In this document: positions 1-5,392 of the stretch, piece after piece | Numbering within the stretch: position 1 is the stretch's first letter | How the letters are laid out: the number at the start of each line of letters is the position of its first letter | From: JBAVVD01 sp049697115 | Lineage (GTDB): Bacteria > Acidobacteriota > Aminicenantia > Aminicenantales > UBA4085 | Reading direction: 5' to 3' | DNA length: 5,392 nucleotides | Assembly: GCA_049697115.1 (NCBI GenBank) | Contig: JBAVVD010000070.1 | Coordinates: 1-5,392 of the forward strand | Program-made: the position numbers and the translations under genes | Notes under the pieces: generated by a model | Databases searched by the model: none | What the model was told of the DNA's origin: nothing | Seen by the model: the letters and a program-made list of their open reading frames with translations, nothing else

Positions 1-778
1 ATTTCATGCCGGAAAGCGAGAACAAATCGATGCGTGAAATAATGAGACTGATGGCCAGCGGAATAATCAGTTCGAGATAACCGGAGAAATGATTGCGATT
101 GATGAATGTCCCGGTGACAGAGTCCAAACTGTAGGTTTTTTTATAAAAAAGAATCCGGGGATTTTTATGATAGAGCTCAAAAAGCCCGTAAAAGGCCTCG
201 AAAACTCCTGTGGCGACCAGGACGGCCATCATCCGCTTGATTTGACGGCGCCGGGTGATGTTTTTCACCACAAGGAACCCGATGAGAAGATAAGAAAGCA
301 GCTCCAGGCTTTCACGGAGCGTGTGAGAGGGCACGAGCGACAGGCTCATGAATTTCATCTCCGCAAAGCGCGGGGAGAACTGATGCAGCAGGGAAAAGGT
401 TCCTGGCGAGAGGATTTTCACTACGGCTTTGGGAAGCGGAATGATCTGAATGATCAGAAAAAAGGACAGCCCTCCAAATAAGTATTTGGGCCATCGCAGC
501 TGGCGAGAAAGCTTGGGATTGATTTGTGGCGGCCGGCTCATCAGGAAATAGGTGGCTGTCAGAAAGAGCGCGCCGAGCTGAATGACCAGAATGGACCAGT
601 CATGGACAGATGCCGCCGGCAGAGGGCTGAATACAAGAAGGGTTAGAAGTCCATATTCAATGATCTTTCTGCAGATCCGGTCTTTTCTCTCAGGATCGGA
701 CGAGAGGTGTTCCTTCGAAGCATCCACTATTCTCAACCTGACCGGCAAGGAACTTCTCTCTCCTCTCTTAAAGGACAT
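1..778 (-). CDS. O-antigen ligase/polymerase-family membrane protein, N-terminal part
   Basis: This integral inner-membrane protein would either join lipid-linked glycan to its acceptor or polymerise repeat units. About 259 residues are visible; the frame is still open at the left edge, so the C-terminal catalytic part is missing. Hydrophobic segments lie near residues 40-54, 61-80, 99-116, 156-173, 182-203 and 230-247. The family signature GTFINRNHFSGYLE is at 223-236. Two further family-like stretches are QIIPLP (111-116) and LSLVPSHTLRESLELL (146-161). It follows the tyrosine kinase gene after 113 bp, which fits a polysaccharide assembly operon. The start is uncertain. ATG at 778 has no clear Shine-Dalgarno, and the 36 or so charged residues before the first membrane segment are unusual. 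Alternatives are GTG 829, TTG 748 (GGAG 11 nt upstream) and GTG 727. The family call is firm, but ligase and Wzy-type polymerase cannot be told apart from this fragment. Confidence 0.85.
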   Translation of the reverse strand, partial: MSFKRGERSSLPVRLRIVDASKEHLSSDPERKDRICRKIIEYGLLTLLVFSPLPAASVHDWSILVIQLGALFLTATYFLMSRPPQINPKLSRQLRWPKYLFGGLSFFLIIQIIPLPKAVVKILSPGTFSLLHQFSPRFAEMKFMSLSLVPSHTLRESLELLSYLLIGFLVVKNITRRRQIKRMMAVLVATGVFEAFYGLFELYHKNPRILFYKKTYSLDSVTGTFINRNHFSGYLELIIPLAISLIISRIDLFSLSGMK

Positions 779-891
779 AACCCATCTTTCAAAAAAACGG
801 CGCTTCCCATCTCCCCGGGCGTCTCTCACTTCAAAGGAAGACTCCAGAGATTTTTTGGAAAATCCGCTACCGATGGCCGCATCGCGGAGGA
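779..891. other. Intergenic gap between the tyrosine kinase and ligase-family genes
   Basis: This 113 bp gap begins right after the kinase stop codon. The ligase reading frame stays open through the whole gap, back to a stop at 923-925, so part of it could be coding if the ligase starts at GTG 829. Apart from the bulged hairpin at 863-888, I see no promoter with two recognisable hexamers and no further gene. Confidence 0.5.
859..888 (-). terminator. Bulged hairpin after the kinase gene; weak terminator or attenuator candidate
   Basis: Read on the minus strand, an outer 4 bp stem (TCCG with CGGA) encloses an inner 5 bp stem (CGATG with CATCG) around a four-base loop. A four-base bulge lies on the 3' side, and only four T residues follow. 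It begins three bases after the kinase stop codon. The bulge and short T run make it a poor intrinsic terminator. It may attenuate transcription or protect an mRNA 3' end, or it may have no function. Confidence 0.25.
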
Positions 892-3195
892 CTAACTTAG
901 TTTCAACTCTGCGGCGGCCTTTTTATCGGCATCCTTTTCCTGATAATATTCATACTGGAAATAGGGCAGATAATACCCATCCCTTCTGAGTTTGGCCTCA
1001 TTAAAAATAACTCCGATGATATCGGCTTTGGCTTTTCTCAACTCTTCCACTGTTTTCAGAAAAGGCCTCCGCATTGTCTTCCCCATGCGCAGCACAATCA
1101 CCGTGCTGTCGGTCAGAGAGCTGACGATCACCGGATCGATCACCGCCAGGACGGGCGGTGTATCGATGAGCACAACATTAAACTTTTCTTTCAATATGCG
1201 GATCAATTCTTTCATCATCCTTGAGTTGAGAAGTTCCGCCGGATTGGGAGGAAGCGGTCCGCTGGGCAGCAGCCAAAAATTATGGATGGCTGTCTTTTGA
1301 ATGGCTTCCTCCAGCGCCACGCGGCCTTTCAAATATCCGCTCAGGCCGTTGATATTTCTGACCTTAAAGATCTTATGCAGTCGGGGCTTTCTTAAATCCG
1401 CGTCAACGGCCAGGACTTTCTCCCCGAGCTGAGAGAACGAAATCGCCAGATTCGCCAGCGTGGCCGACTTCCCTTCCTGGGGAGAAGAACTGGTGACCAC
1501 GATGGTTTTGACCGTATTGTCGGCATGGGAAAACATGATGGAAGTGCGGATGGTTCGGTAGTCTTCGGAAATGGACAGCCTGGGGAAAAGATGATTGATG
1601 AGTTCAATTTCGCTGATGGCTGGAAGTCCATCGCCTTTATCCCCGGTCTTCTGCCCGTACAAGGAATCATAGCCGGAATAATAGGGAGATTTCTTTTTAA
1701 ATCCATTGGAAGAAAAATACGGGATGACGCCGAGGGAAGGAAGATTCGCCAACTTTTCCAGGTCTTCCGGCCCTTTGATGGTATTATCCAGAAACTCTGT
1801 AAAAAAAGCGAGCCCTATTCCCCCGATGAGCCCCAGAAGGAGAGCCACAATCAAGTTTCTCTGGGTATTGGGCGAAACCGGATGTTCCGGAACCAGGGCC
1901 CTGTCCACAATTTTGATATTGCTCGTGCTGAGGCCGCCCAGTTTCGCCGAAACGAGCGTTTCGTTCTGTTTGGCCACCAGAGAATTCAGAAGGTTGCGCT
2001 TGTTCTCCACTTCGATCTCCAGGCTCTTGTAAAGGATGCGGTTGTTGTTCATCTTGACCACATCCACCCGTTGAGCTTCGAGAAGCGCCAGCAGAGAATT
2101 TTCTTTCCTCTGGGCCGCCCGGTAATCCGATTCCGCGGCACCCACCGCCTTTTGGATCTCCATCTCCAGTTCGTTTTTGACGCTGTCCAGTTTCGCCCTG
2201 AGCTGGATCATCTCCGGGTACTCCGGTTTGAAGGTTTTGCTCTTCTCTTCAAATTCGCTCTTGAGCTGAGCGTAATTTGTCTTCAGGCTCTGAATGAGGG
2301 GATTGTTGACAAACAGAGGTATCGCATTGAGTTTGAGGTTGCTGAGCTCCCGCCACACCGTTTCCGCCCGGATGCGCTCGATTTGGGCTTCGGTGTATGC
2401 GGTGCTGACTTCATTGAACTTGCTGACCACATTGCTCTCTTTCTCGTTGAGAATTAATTTTTTCTCTTCTCCATATTTCTGAAGCTCTCTTTCCTTGGTG
2501 GCTAAATCCTCACGCAATTGGGCAATCTGCTCATTCAGAAATTCCGATGTCTGCTGTGTGGCTTCAAATCTCCGCTCGACGGAATAATTGATGAATTCCT
2601 CGACGAACGTATTCGTAATCTCAGCGGACAGCTGGGAATACGGCGATGTGTATCCCACTTCCACAAGCTGGGTCTCCGGAACAGGCTCCACACTGAGGTC
2701 TCTGAGGAGTCCGTTGGCATAAAACGCATAAGGGTCCGGCTCCGCCAGCGTGGATTCTTCGGCAGAATCCGGTTTTTGAACTGAGAAAATCCATCGAAAA
2801 CTTAAAACATTTTTAATGGCCGTAAGCAAGCCGGCCCGGAAATTCCGGTTATTTTGGAACTCTGGACGGGACGCCAGACTTAATTTTTTGACTACCCGTT
2901 CGGCAAGGGAACGGCTGGTCAGAAGCTTGAGCTGGGTATTGAAATAGGTGCCCTTGAAATCCGAATTGTAGTAACTGCTCGAATTGAGGAGGTCCTGGAT
3001 GTTGAGTATGTTCGAGCCCTGTTCCTCGATGAGGATGCTCGCTTTGGCCTTATAGAGAGGCGTGGCCGTAAATGAAAAAATGGCGGCCAAGGCGACCAGG
3101 GCCGCTACCGCACTGACGATAACCCACTTTCTCTTGAGAATAATCCGCCAGTACTCCAATAAATCCACTTCTTTTTTACCAAGCGGTTTGTTCAT
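892..3195 (-). CDS. Wzc-like polysaccharide co-polymerase with tyrosine autokinase domain
   Basis: This inner-membrane protein of 767 residues controls chain length and export of a surface polysaccharide through cyclic autophosphorylation on tyrosine. A Wzz-type N-terminus has its first membrane helix at about 24-44. A periplasmic domain follows, with long coiled-coil stretches at about 210-415. The proline-rich motif VPEHPVSPNT (435-444) leads into the second helix (447-465). The cytoplasmic BY-kinase has the oligomerisation motif ExxRxxR (E544, R547, R550), Walker A SPQEGKS (571-577, Lys576), Walker A' VLAVDADLR (594-602) and Walker B VVLIDTPP (674-681). The family stretch LPSGPLPPNPAELL is at 643-656. 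The tail carries six tyrosines between 741 and 751, the expected autophosphorylation cluster. All motifs look intact, so the kinase is probably active. It is a little longer than E. coli Wzc (720 residues). The linker holds a second tyrosine cluster (505-513). ATG 3195 has only a weak Shine-Dalgarno-like GAAGA upstream. No cognate phosphatase gene is in the window. Confidence 0.96.
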   Translation of the reverse strand: MNKPLGKKEVDLLEYWRIILKRKWVIVSAVAALVALAAIFSFTATPLYKAKASILIEEQGSNILNIQDLLNSSSYYNSDFKGTYFNTQLKLLTSRSLAERVVKKLSLASRPEFQNNRNFRAGLLTAIKNVLSFRWIFSVQKPDSAEESTLAEPDPYAFYANGLLRDLSVEPVPETQLVEVGYTSPYSQLSAEITNTFVEEFINYSVERRFEATQQTSEFLNEQIAQLREDLATKERELQKYGEEKKLILNEKESNVVSKFNEVSTAYTEAQIERIRAETVWRELSNLKLNAIPLFVNNPLIQSLKTNYAQLKSEFEEKSKTFKPEYPEMIQLRAKLDSVKNELEMEIQKAVGAAESDYRAAQRKENSLLALLEAQRVDVVKMNNNRILYKSLEIEVENKRNLLNSLVAKQNETLVSAKLGGLSTSNIKIVDRALVPEHPVSPNTQRNLIVALLLGLIGGIGLAFFTEFLDNTIKGPEDLEKLANLPSLGVIPYFSSNGFKKKSPYYSGYDSLYGQKTGDKGDGLPAISEIELINHLFPRLSISEDYRTIRTSIMFSHADNTVKTIVVTSSSPQEGKSATLANLAISFSQLGEKVLAVDADLRKPRLHKIFKVRNINGLSGYLKGRVALEEAIQKTAIHNFWLLPSGPLPPNPAELLNSRMMKELIRILKEKFNVVLIDTPPVLAVIDPVIVSSLTDSTVIVLRMGKTMRRPFLKTVEELRKAKADIIGVIFNEAKLRRDGYYLPYFQYEYYQEKDADKKAAAELKLS

Positions 3196-3275
3196 ATGCG
3201 TATCTTCGCGTTAAACCATTGAAGGCATTATTTTTCGTTTTTTTTCATTTTACTTTGCACAGGAAGAAAAGTATA

Positions 3276-3309
3276 GCCCACGGCGCTCTCCTCGCTTCGT
3301 TGCCCATGG
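3276..3309. repeat. Short direct repeat bounding a GC-rich block
   Basis: The octamers GCCCACGG (3276-3283) and GCCCATGG (3302-3309) differ at one position and are spaced 26 bp apart. They bound a distinctly GC-rich block inside an otherwise AT-rich intergenic region. This could be a member of a small dispersed intergenic repeat family or chance. One copy in one window cannot decide. Confidence 0.3.
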
Positions 3310-3356
3310 TAAAAAAATTCGGAAAATCCAGCAATCGTCTGAAGGGATGAATAGGG

Positions 3357-3385
3357 GGGTGATTTTTGACTCGGATTTATCACCC
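3357..3385 (-). repeat. Inverted repeat downstream of the OPX gene
   Basis: Perfect 7 bp arms (GGGTGAT at 3357-3363 and ATCACCC at 3379-3385) are separated by 15 bp, starting 15 bases after the OPX stop codon. As minus-strand RNA it would form a hairpin followed by a run of C, not U, so it is not an intrinsic terminator. It could stabilise or process the mRNA 3' end, or act as a dyad operator for the kinase gene. Confidence 0.4.
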
Positions 3386-3400
3386 GCTCCGATGAGCTAT

Positions 3401-4261
3401 CTAGAACATCTTCTCAGGTACATAAACGACGTCGTTTTCCTCCAGCTGCAAATCCTTCTTTTTGTTCTTAAGGATATCTTTCACATTGATGCGAATTTCC
3501 TTTTCAGTGCCCGCTTCATCCTTTCGTTTAATGAGCACGCTCCCCCTGGAAGCCCGTTCGGTAAAACCGCCAGCTTGGGCGATGACCTGAAGCAGTGTGG
3601 GAATCTGGGATTTCAGCACCTGAAGAGCGCCGGGATTCTTCACCTGCCCGAAGACATAGACCATGACCATCCGGTCCACAGGGATATTGACAATATCATT
3701 TGGCTCCAGGGGAATATTGAGCGAAGAATCGCCTTTGAGGAAAAGGTCATCGATGGATATCCTCAAGGAAATGCTCGAGCCATCCGGCACCTGCCGGATG
3801 ACGATGATCTCCTTGGCCGCGTCTTTGGTCAGCCCTCCGGCTTCAGAAATAAGCTGCAGCAGCGTCTGGCGCCCAAGAAGTTCATAAGATCCCGGGCTTT
3901 GAACCGCACCGAGGATGGAAACCCGCTTGCTCTGGTACTCCTTGATGAAAACAGTCACCTGGGGATTATAGAGGTATTTTTCTTCAAGAAGTCCGACGAG
4001 CTTCCTCTCGAGTTCAGCCTTAGTCAGCCCTTCCACAACGATCTCTCCCAGAAGGGGAAGAGTGATCTTGCCCTCTTCTGAAACGCGGACCATTGTGTTC
4101 AGCTTATCCAGACCAAAAACGCTGATTTCCAGAAGATCTTTGGGGCCTATCCGGTATTCGGAGACGTATTTCTCTTGACTCTCCTGACTCTCCTGGGGAA
4201 AGAGCGCTCCCAGAAACACAATGATAGCCATTCCGGCCAGGAATACAATTTTTTTCCTCAT
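3401..4261 (-). CDS. Polysaccharide export (OPX, Wza-like) periplasmic protein
   Basis: This 286-residue OPX protein forms the periplasmic part of the polysaccharide export channel and would dock on the Wzc-like co-polymerase encoded next. ATG 4261 is chosen because GGAG lies six bases upstream and a signal peptide follows at once: MRKK, then a hydrophobic core at about 5-21. A Poly_export domain spans roughly 33-108 (YRIGPKDLLEISVFG at 36-50; VRVSEEGKITLPLLGEI at 58-74). Two SLBB-type domains follow at about 113-195 (VSILGAVQSPGSYEL) and 200-283 (VYVFGQVKNPGALQV). Unlike E. coli Wza (379 residues), it has no cysteine at the signal peptide end, so it is probably not a lipoprotein. It also ends directly after the second SLBB domain, without the amphipathic helix that spans the outer membrane in Wza. 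The upstream barrel gene probably compensates. A 9 bp tandem repeat encodes QESQESQE at the start of the mature protein. Confidence 0.93.
   Translation of the reverse strand: MRKKIVFLAGMAIIVFLGALFPQESQESQEKYVSEYRIGPKDLLEISVFGLDKLNTMVRVSEEGKITLPLLGEIVVEGLTKAELERKLVGLLEEKYLYNPQVTVFIKEYQSKRVSILGAVQSPGSYELLGRQTLLQLISEAGGLTKDAAKEIIVIRQVPDGSSISLRISIDDLFLKGDSSLNIPLEPNDIVNIPVDRMVMVYVFGQVKNPGALQVLKSQIPTLLQVIAQAGGFTERASRGSVLIKRKDEAGTEKEIRINVKDILKNKKKDLQLEENDVVYVPEKMF
4172..4198. repeat. 9 bp tandem repeat inside the OPX coding sequence
   Basis: Unit CTCCTGACT occurs once perfectly (4181-4189), once with one mismatch before it (4172-4180), and partly after it (4190-4195). It encodes repeated Gln-Glu-Ser just after the signal peptide. 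The unit is a multiple of three, so copy-number change would keep the frame. Confidence 0.55.
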
Positions 4262-4267
4262 TGGACA

Positions 4268-4271
4268 CTCC
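4268..4271 (-). promoter_or_regulatory. Ribosome binding site deciding the OPX start
   Basis: On the minus strand GGAG ends six bases before ATG 4261. This favours that start over in-frame GTG 4297 and ATG 4279, which would put charged residues in front of a normal signal peptide. Confidence 0.75.
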
Positions 4272-4311
4272 GTTTCCATCGCCCTTCCCTCATCCACGTC
4301 TCAAACAACGG

Positions 4312-4359
4312 AAAGGACTTCTCTTTATTTTCTTTTCAATTTATAAATTTGGGTCCTTT
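4312..4359. repeat. Nested inverted repeats upstream of the OPX gene
   Basis: Arms AAAGGAC (4312-4318) and GTCCTTT (4353-4359) match perfectly across 34 bp and enclose the perfect 12 bp palindrome AATTTATAAATT (4338-4349). In RNA the outer arms could close a loop between the barrel stop codon and the OPX ribosome binding site. In DNA the palindrome could be an operator. In such AT-rich sequence a short palindrome may also arise by chance. Confidence 0.35.
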
Positions 4360-4370
4360 TTATTTTTGGA

Positions 4371-5392
4371 TTAAAATTGATGCGTTAAAAAAGCTCCAAT
4401 AAAATTCCTTTTTCTATTCCAGCCGGACCAGGAGGATGTCCATCTGGCCGAATTCCATATGAGGCCCAAGCCCGTGCTCTTAAAGACCCTGAAGACAAGC
4501 CCGGCGGAATGCGTCAGCTGATTGTCTCGCCTTAGAATCTCCGTGTATTCTCCGGCGTCGGACCACACAGGAAAAGGCTCAGGATAAATGGATCTACCGA
4601 TGTTCAAATTATAATCGATCCTCAAAAATCGAGCTAAATAAAAGGAAATACCGGCAAAATATCGGTTTTCTATAAAAAAGAGAACGCTCGTCCAATAGGA
4701 AAAGACATTGTCCCGGCTGTAGCCCAGGCGGAAACCGACCCTGCCCATCCGGATATCCAGTTCGGTGTTTCCCACAATTCCCGAAAAGTCCCCTCTCCCT
4801 TCCAGGCGGGGAATAAATTTTTTATAGCCCAAAGAAAGGATTCCACGGACGGCTCCCAATAAAGGAAAACGAATCCCCGCATAGCCCTGGTAGGAATGGG
4901 CGTTCCTCCAGAACGACTGTTCATGTTCAAATCTGTATTCGGTATATCCCGCAGTGAGAAAAAAGAAGCCATTCCAAAAAAGCTCATAATTGAATTCCAC
5001 TGTCCCGCTGCGCTCTTCCCTGTTGAGGACGCGGGATAGAAAGATTTCCCCTTCTTCCGTGTGAACGTCTTCAAATCCGCGCCTGTCCACGGTCGCGGTA
5101 AATCCCAAAGAGGTCCGGCGGGCGGTCTCATAAAAAACACCCCATTGATATCCCTTGTCAATGTCCATGGTCTGGTGGCCGAACTCAGAGGATACTCTGC
5201 GTCTGTGCTCATCGTAATGATATTGGGCCGAGATGACAAAACTGTAAAAAAGGAGATATTTGATCCCGAAAGAATAGCTGTTGGTGAAGGCCCGCTGATT
5301 TTTTTCCTTGAGGAAAAAAACATATTCCGGATTATCAAAAAAATTGAATATCAGAGAATTCCGAAAAGGAAGGTAAACCCGGACCTCAGGCG
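4371..5392 (-). CDS. Outer-membrane beta-barrel protein of the polysaccharide locus, C-terminal part
   Basis: The visible 339 residues are the C-terminal part of a larger protein whose start lies beyond the right edge. The frame is open to the edge, and the region before the internal ATG at 5168 reads as further strands (FTNSYSFGIKYLLFYSFVI, YHYDEHRRR), so that ATG is not the start. The sequence is a run of short stretches alternating aromatic or hydrophobic with polar residues, separated by charged turns, with no long hydrophobic helix: for example FFFLTAGYTEYRFEH and RILSLGYKKF-like segments. It ends in THQF, and a terminal Phe after an amphipathic strand is the usual beta-signal for BamA-dependent insertion. 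I cannot assign a named family with certainty; it resembles the barrel proteins encoded in many exopolysaccharide clusters. Lying directly upstream of an OPX gene that lacks an outer-membrane segment, it probably provides or gates the exit pore. Another surface role, such as polymer attachment, is also possible. Confidence 0.8.
   Translation of the reverse strand, partial: PEVRVYLPFRNSLIFNFFDNPEYVFFLKEKNQRAFTNSYSFGIKYLLFYSFVISAQYHYDEHRRRVSSEFGHQTMDIDKGYQWGVFYETARRTSLGFTATVDRRGFEDVHTEEGEIFLSRVLNREERSGTVEFNYELFWNGFFFLTAGYTEYRFEHEQSFWRNAHSYQGYAGIRFPLLGAVRGILSLGYKKFIPRLEGRGDFSGIVGNTELDIRMGRVGFRLGYSRDNVFSYWTSVLFFIENRYFAGISFYLARFLRIDYNLNIGRSIYPEPFPVWSDAGEYTEILRRDNQLTHSAGLVFRVFKSTGLGLIWNSARWTSSWSGWNRKRNFIGAFLTHQF

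Larger units (their letters stand above)
3196..3400. other. Intergenic gap between the OPX and tyrosine kinase genes
   Basis: This 205 bp gap is the longest non-coding stretch in the window. Read in the direction of transcription it holds an inverted repeat (3385-3357), a run of seven T residues (3317-3311), a GC-rich block bounded by an 8 bp direct repeat (3309-3276), a TATACT hexamer (3275-3270) without a matching -35 element, and an A-rich leader before the kinase start. A 20-codon ORF (3307-3245, minus) has no ribosome binding site and I do not call it a gene. An internal promoter for the kinase gene is possible but not demonstrated. Confidence 0.5.
4262..4370. other. AT-rich intergenic gap between the beta-barrel and OPX genes
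   Basis: This 109 bp gap holds a wide inverted repeat (7 bp arms at 4312-4318 and 4353-4359), a perfect 12 bp AT palindrome (4338-4349) within it, and the ribosome binding site of the OPX gene. The palindrome includes TATAAA, but no -35-like hexamer sits at a suitable distance, so I do not call a promoter. Confidence 0.5.

Noticed and set aside
89..989. Plus-strand open frames at the left (89-481, 582-989, 707-895)
   Set aside because: They lie mostly opposite the ligase-family and kinase genes. Their translations are low in hydrophobic order and unlike any family I know, while the minus-strand frame gives a textbook O-antigen ligase signature.
1525..2457. Plus-strand open frame of about 310 codons antisense to the kinase gene
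   Set aside because: It lies wholly opposite a well-supported BY-kinase/Wzz gene, its translation shows no recognisable domain, and it is explained by codon bias of the real gene.
3270..3298. TATACT as a -10 element for the kinase gene
   Set aside because: The hexamer at the proper distance upstream (GAAGCG) bears no resemblance to a -35 element, and the spacer is the GC-rich block.
3245..3307. A 20-codon minus-strand ORF (MGNEARRAPWAILFFLCKVK) upstream of the kinase gene
   Set aside because: It has no ribosome binding site and overlaps the GC-rich repeat-like block. A leader peptide is conceivable but nothing beyond an open frame supports it.
3311..3337. Possible intrinsic terminator on the minus strand before the T7 run
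   Set aside because: The stem is only two 3 bp helices with an asymmetric internal loop, too weak to call.
3347..4081. Plus-strand open frame of about 244 codons antisense to the OPX gene
   Set aside because: Opposite the clear Poly_export/SLBB gene, with no recognisable domain. It starts in the intergenic gap only because that gap lacks stops in this frame.
3401..4297. Upstream GTG 4297 start for the OPX gene, adding 12 residues
   Set aside because: The added acidic residues would precede a normal signal peptide, and only ATG 4261 has a well-placed GGAG.
4371..5168. ATG 5168 as the start of the barrel gene
   Set aside because: The same frame continues open to the right edge with strand-like sequence, there is no signal peptide after this ATG, and no ribosome binding site stands out.
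1..5392. A wholly new defence, mobile or RNA-based system
   Set aside because: All coding capacity is accounted for by polysaccharide assembly and export families. I found no CRISPR-like repeats, recombinase, toxin-antitoxin pair, tRNA, or extended structured RNA.

Overview
The window carries part of an exopolysaccharide or capsule assembly and export locus from a Gram-negative (diderm) bacterium. Every gene I can support lies on the minus strand, so transcription runs from the right edge to the left. In that order they are: the C-terminal part of an outer-membrane beta-barrel protein (right edge to 4371), a periplasmic polysaccharide-export (OPX, Wza-like) protein (4261-3401), a Wzc-like inner-membrane polysaccharide co-polymerase fused to a bacterial tyrosine autokinase (3195-892), and the N-terminal part of an O-antigen ligase/polymerase-family membrane protein (778 to the left edge). 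Both end genes are cut by the window. The left one is readily missed because its frame is still open at base 1.

The genes fit one machine. The ligase/polymerase-family protein acts on lipid-linked glycans in the inner membrane. The Wzc-like protein sets chain length and couples export to a cycle of tyrosine phosphorylation. The OPX protein forms the periplasmic part of the export channel, and the beta-barrel probably provides the outer-membrane passage. The OPX protein has no lipobox cysteine and ends directly after its second SLBB-like domain. It therefore lacks the C-terminal helix with which E. coli Wza crosses the outer membrane, and the neighbouring barrel is the obvious candidate to supply that function. 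I see no glycosyltransferase, flippase, phosphatase or regulator in the window.

The genes are spaced rather than overlapping, with gaps of 109, 205 and 113 bp. Each gap holds an inverted repeat, none of them a convincing intrinsic terminator. The largest gap also contains a small GC-rich block bounded by short direct repeats within AT-rich sequence. I found no tRNA, rRNA, CRISPR array, insertion sequence or phage gene.

The taxonomic signal is weak. Base composition looks moderate (roughly the high 40s % GC by eye), and the genes belong to families common in Proteobacteria, Acidobacteria-like lineages and uncultured phyla, so I do not name an organism. Overall this is a recognisable type of locus. 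Its notable points are the split outer-membrane channel, a second tyrosine cluster in the kinase linker, and the structured intergenic gaps.
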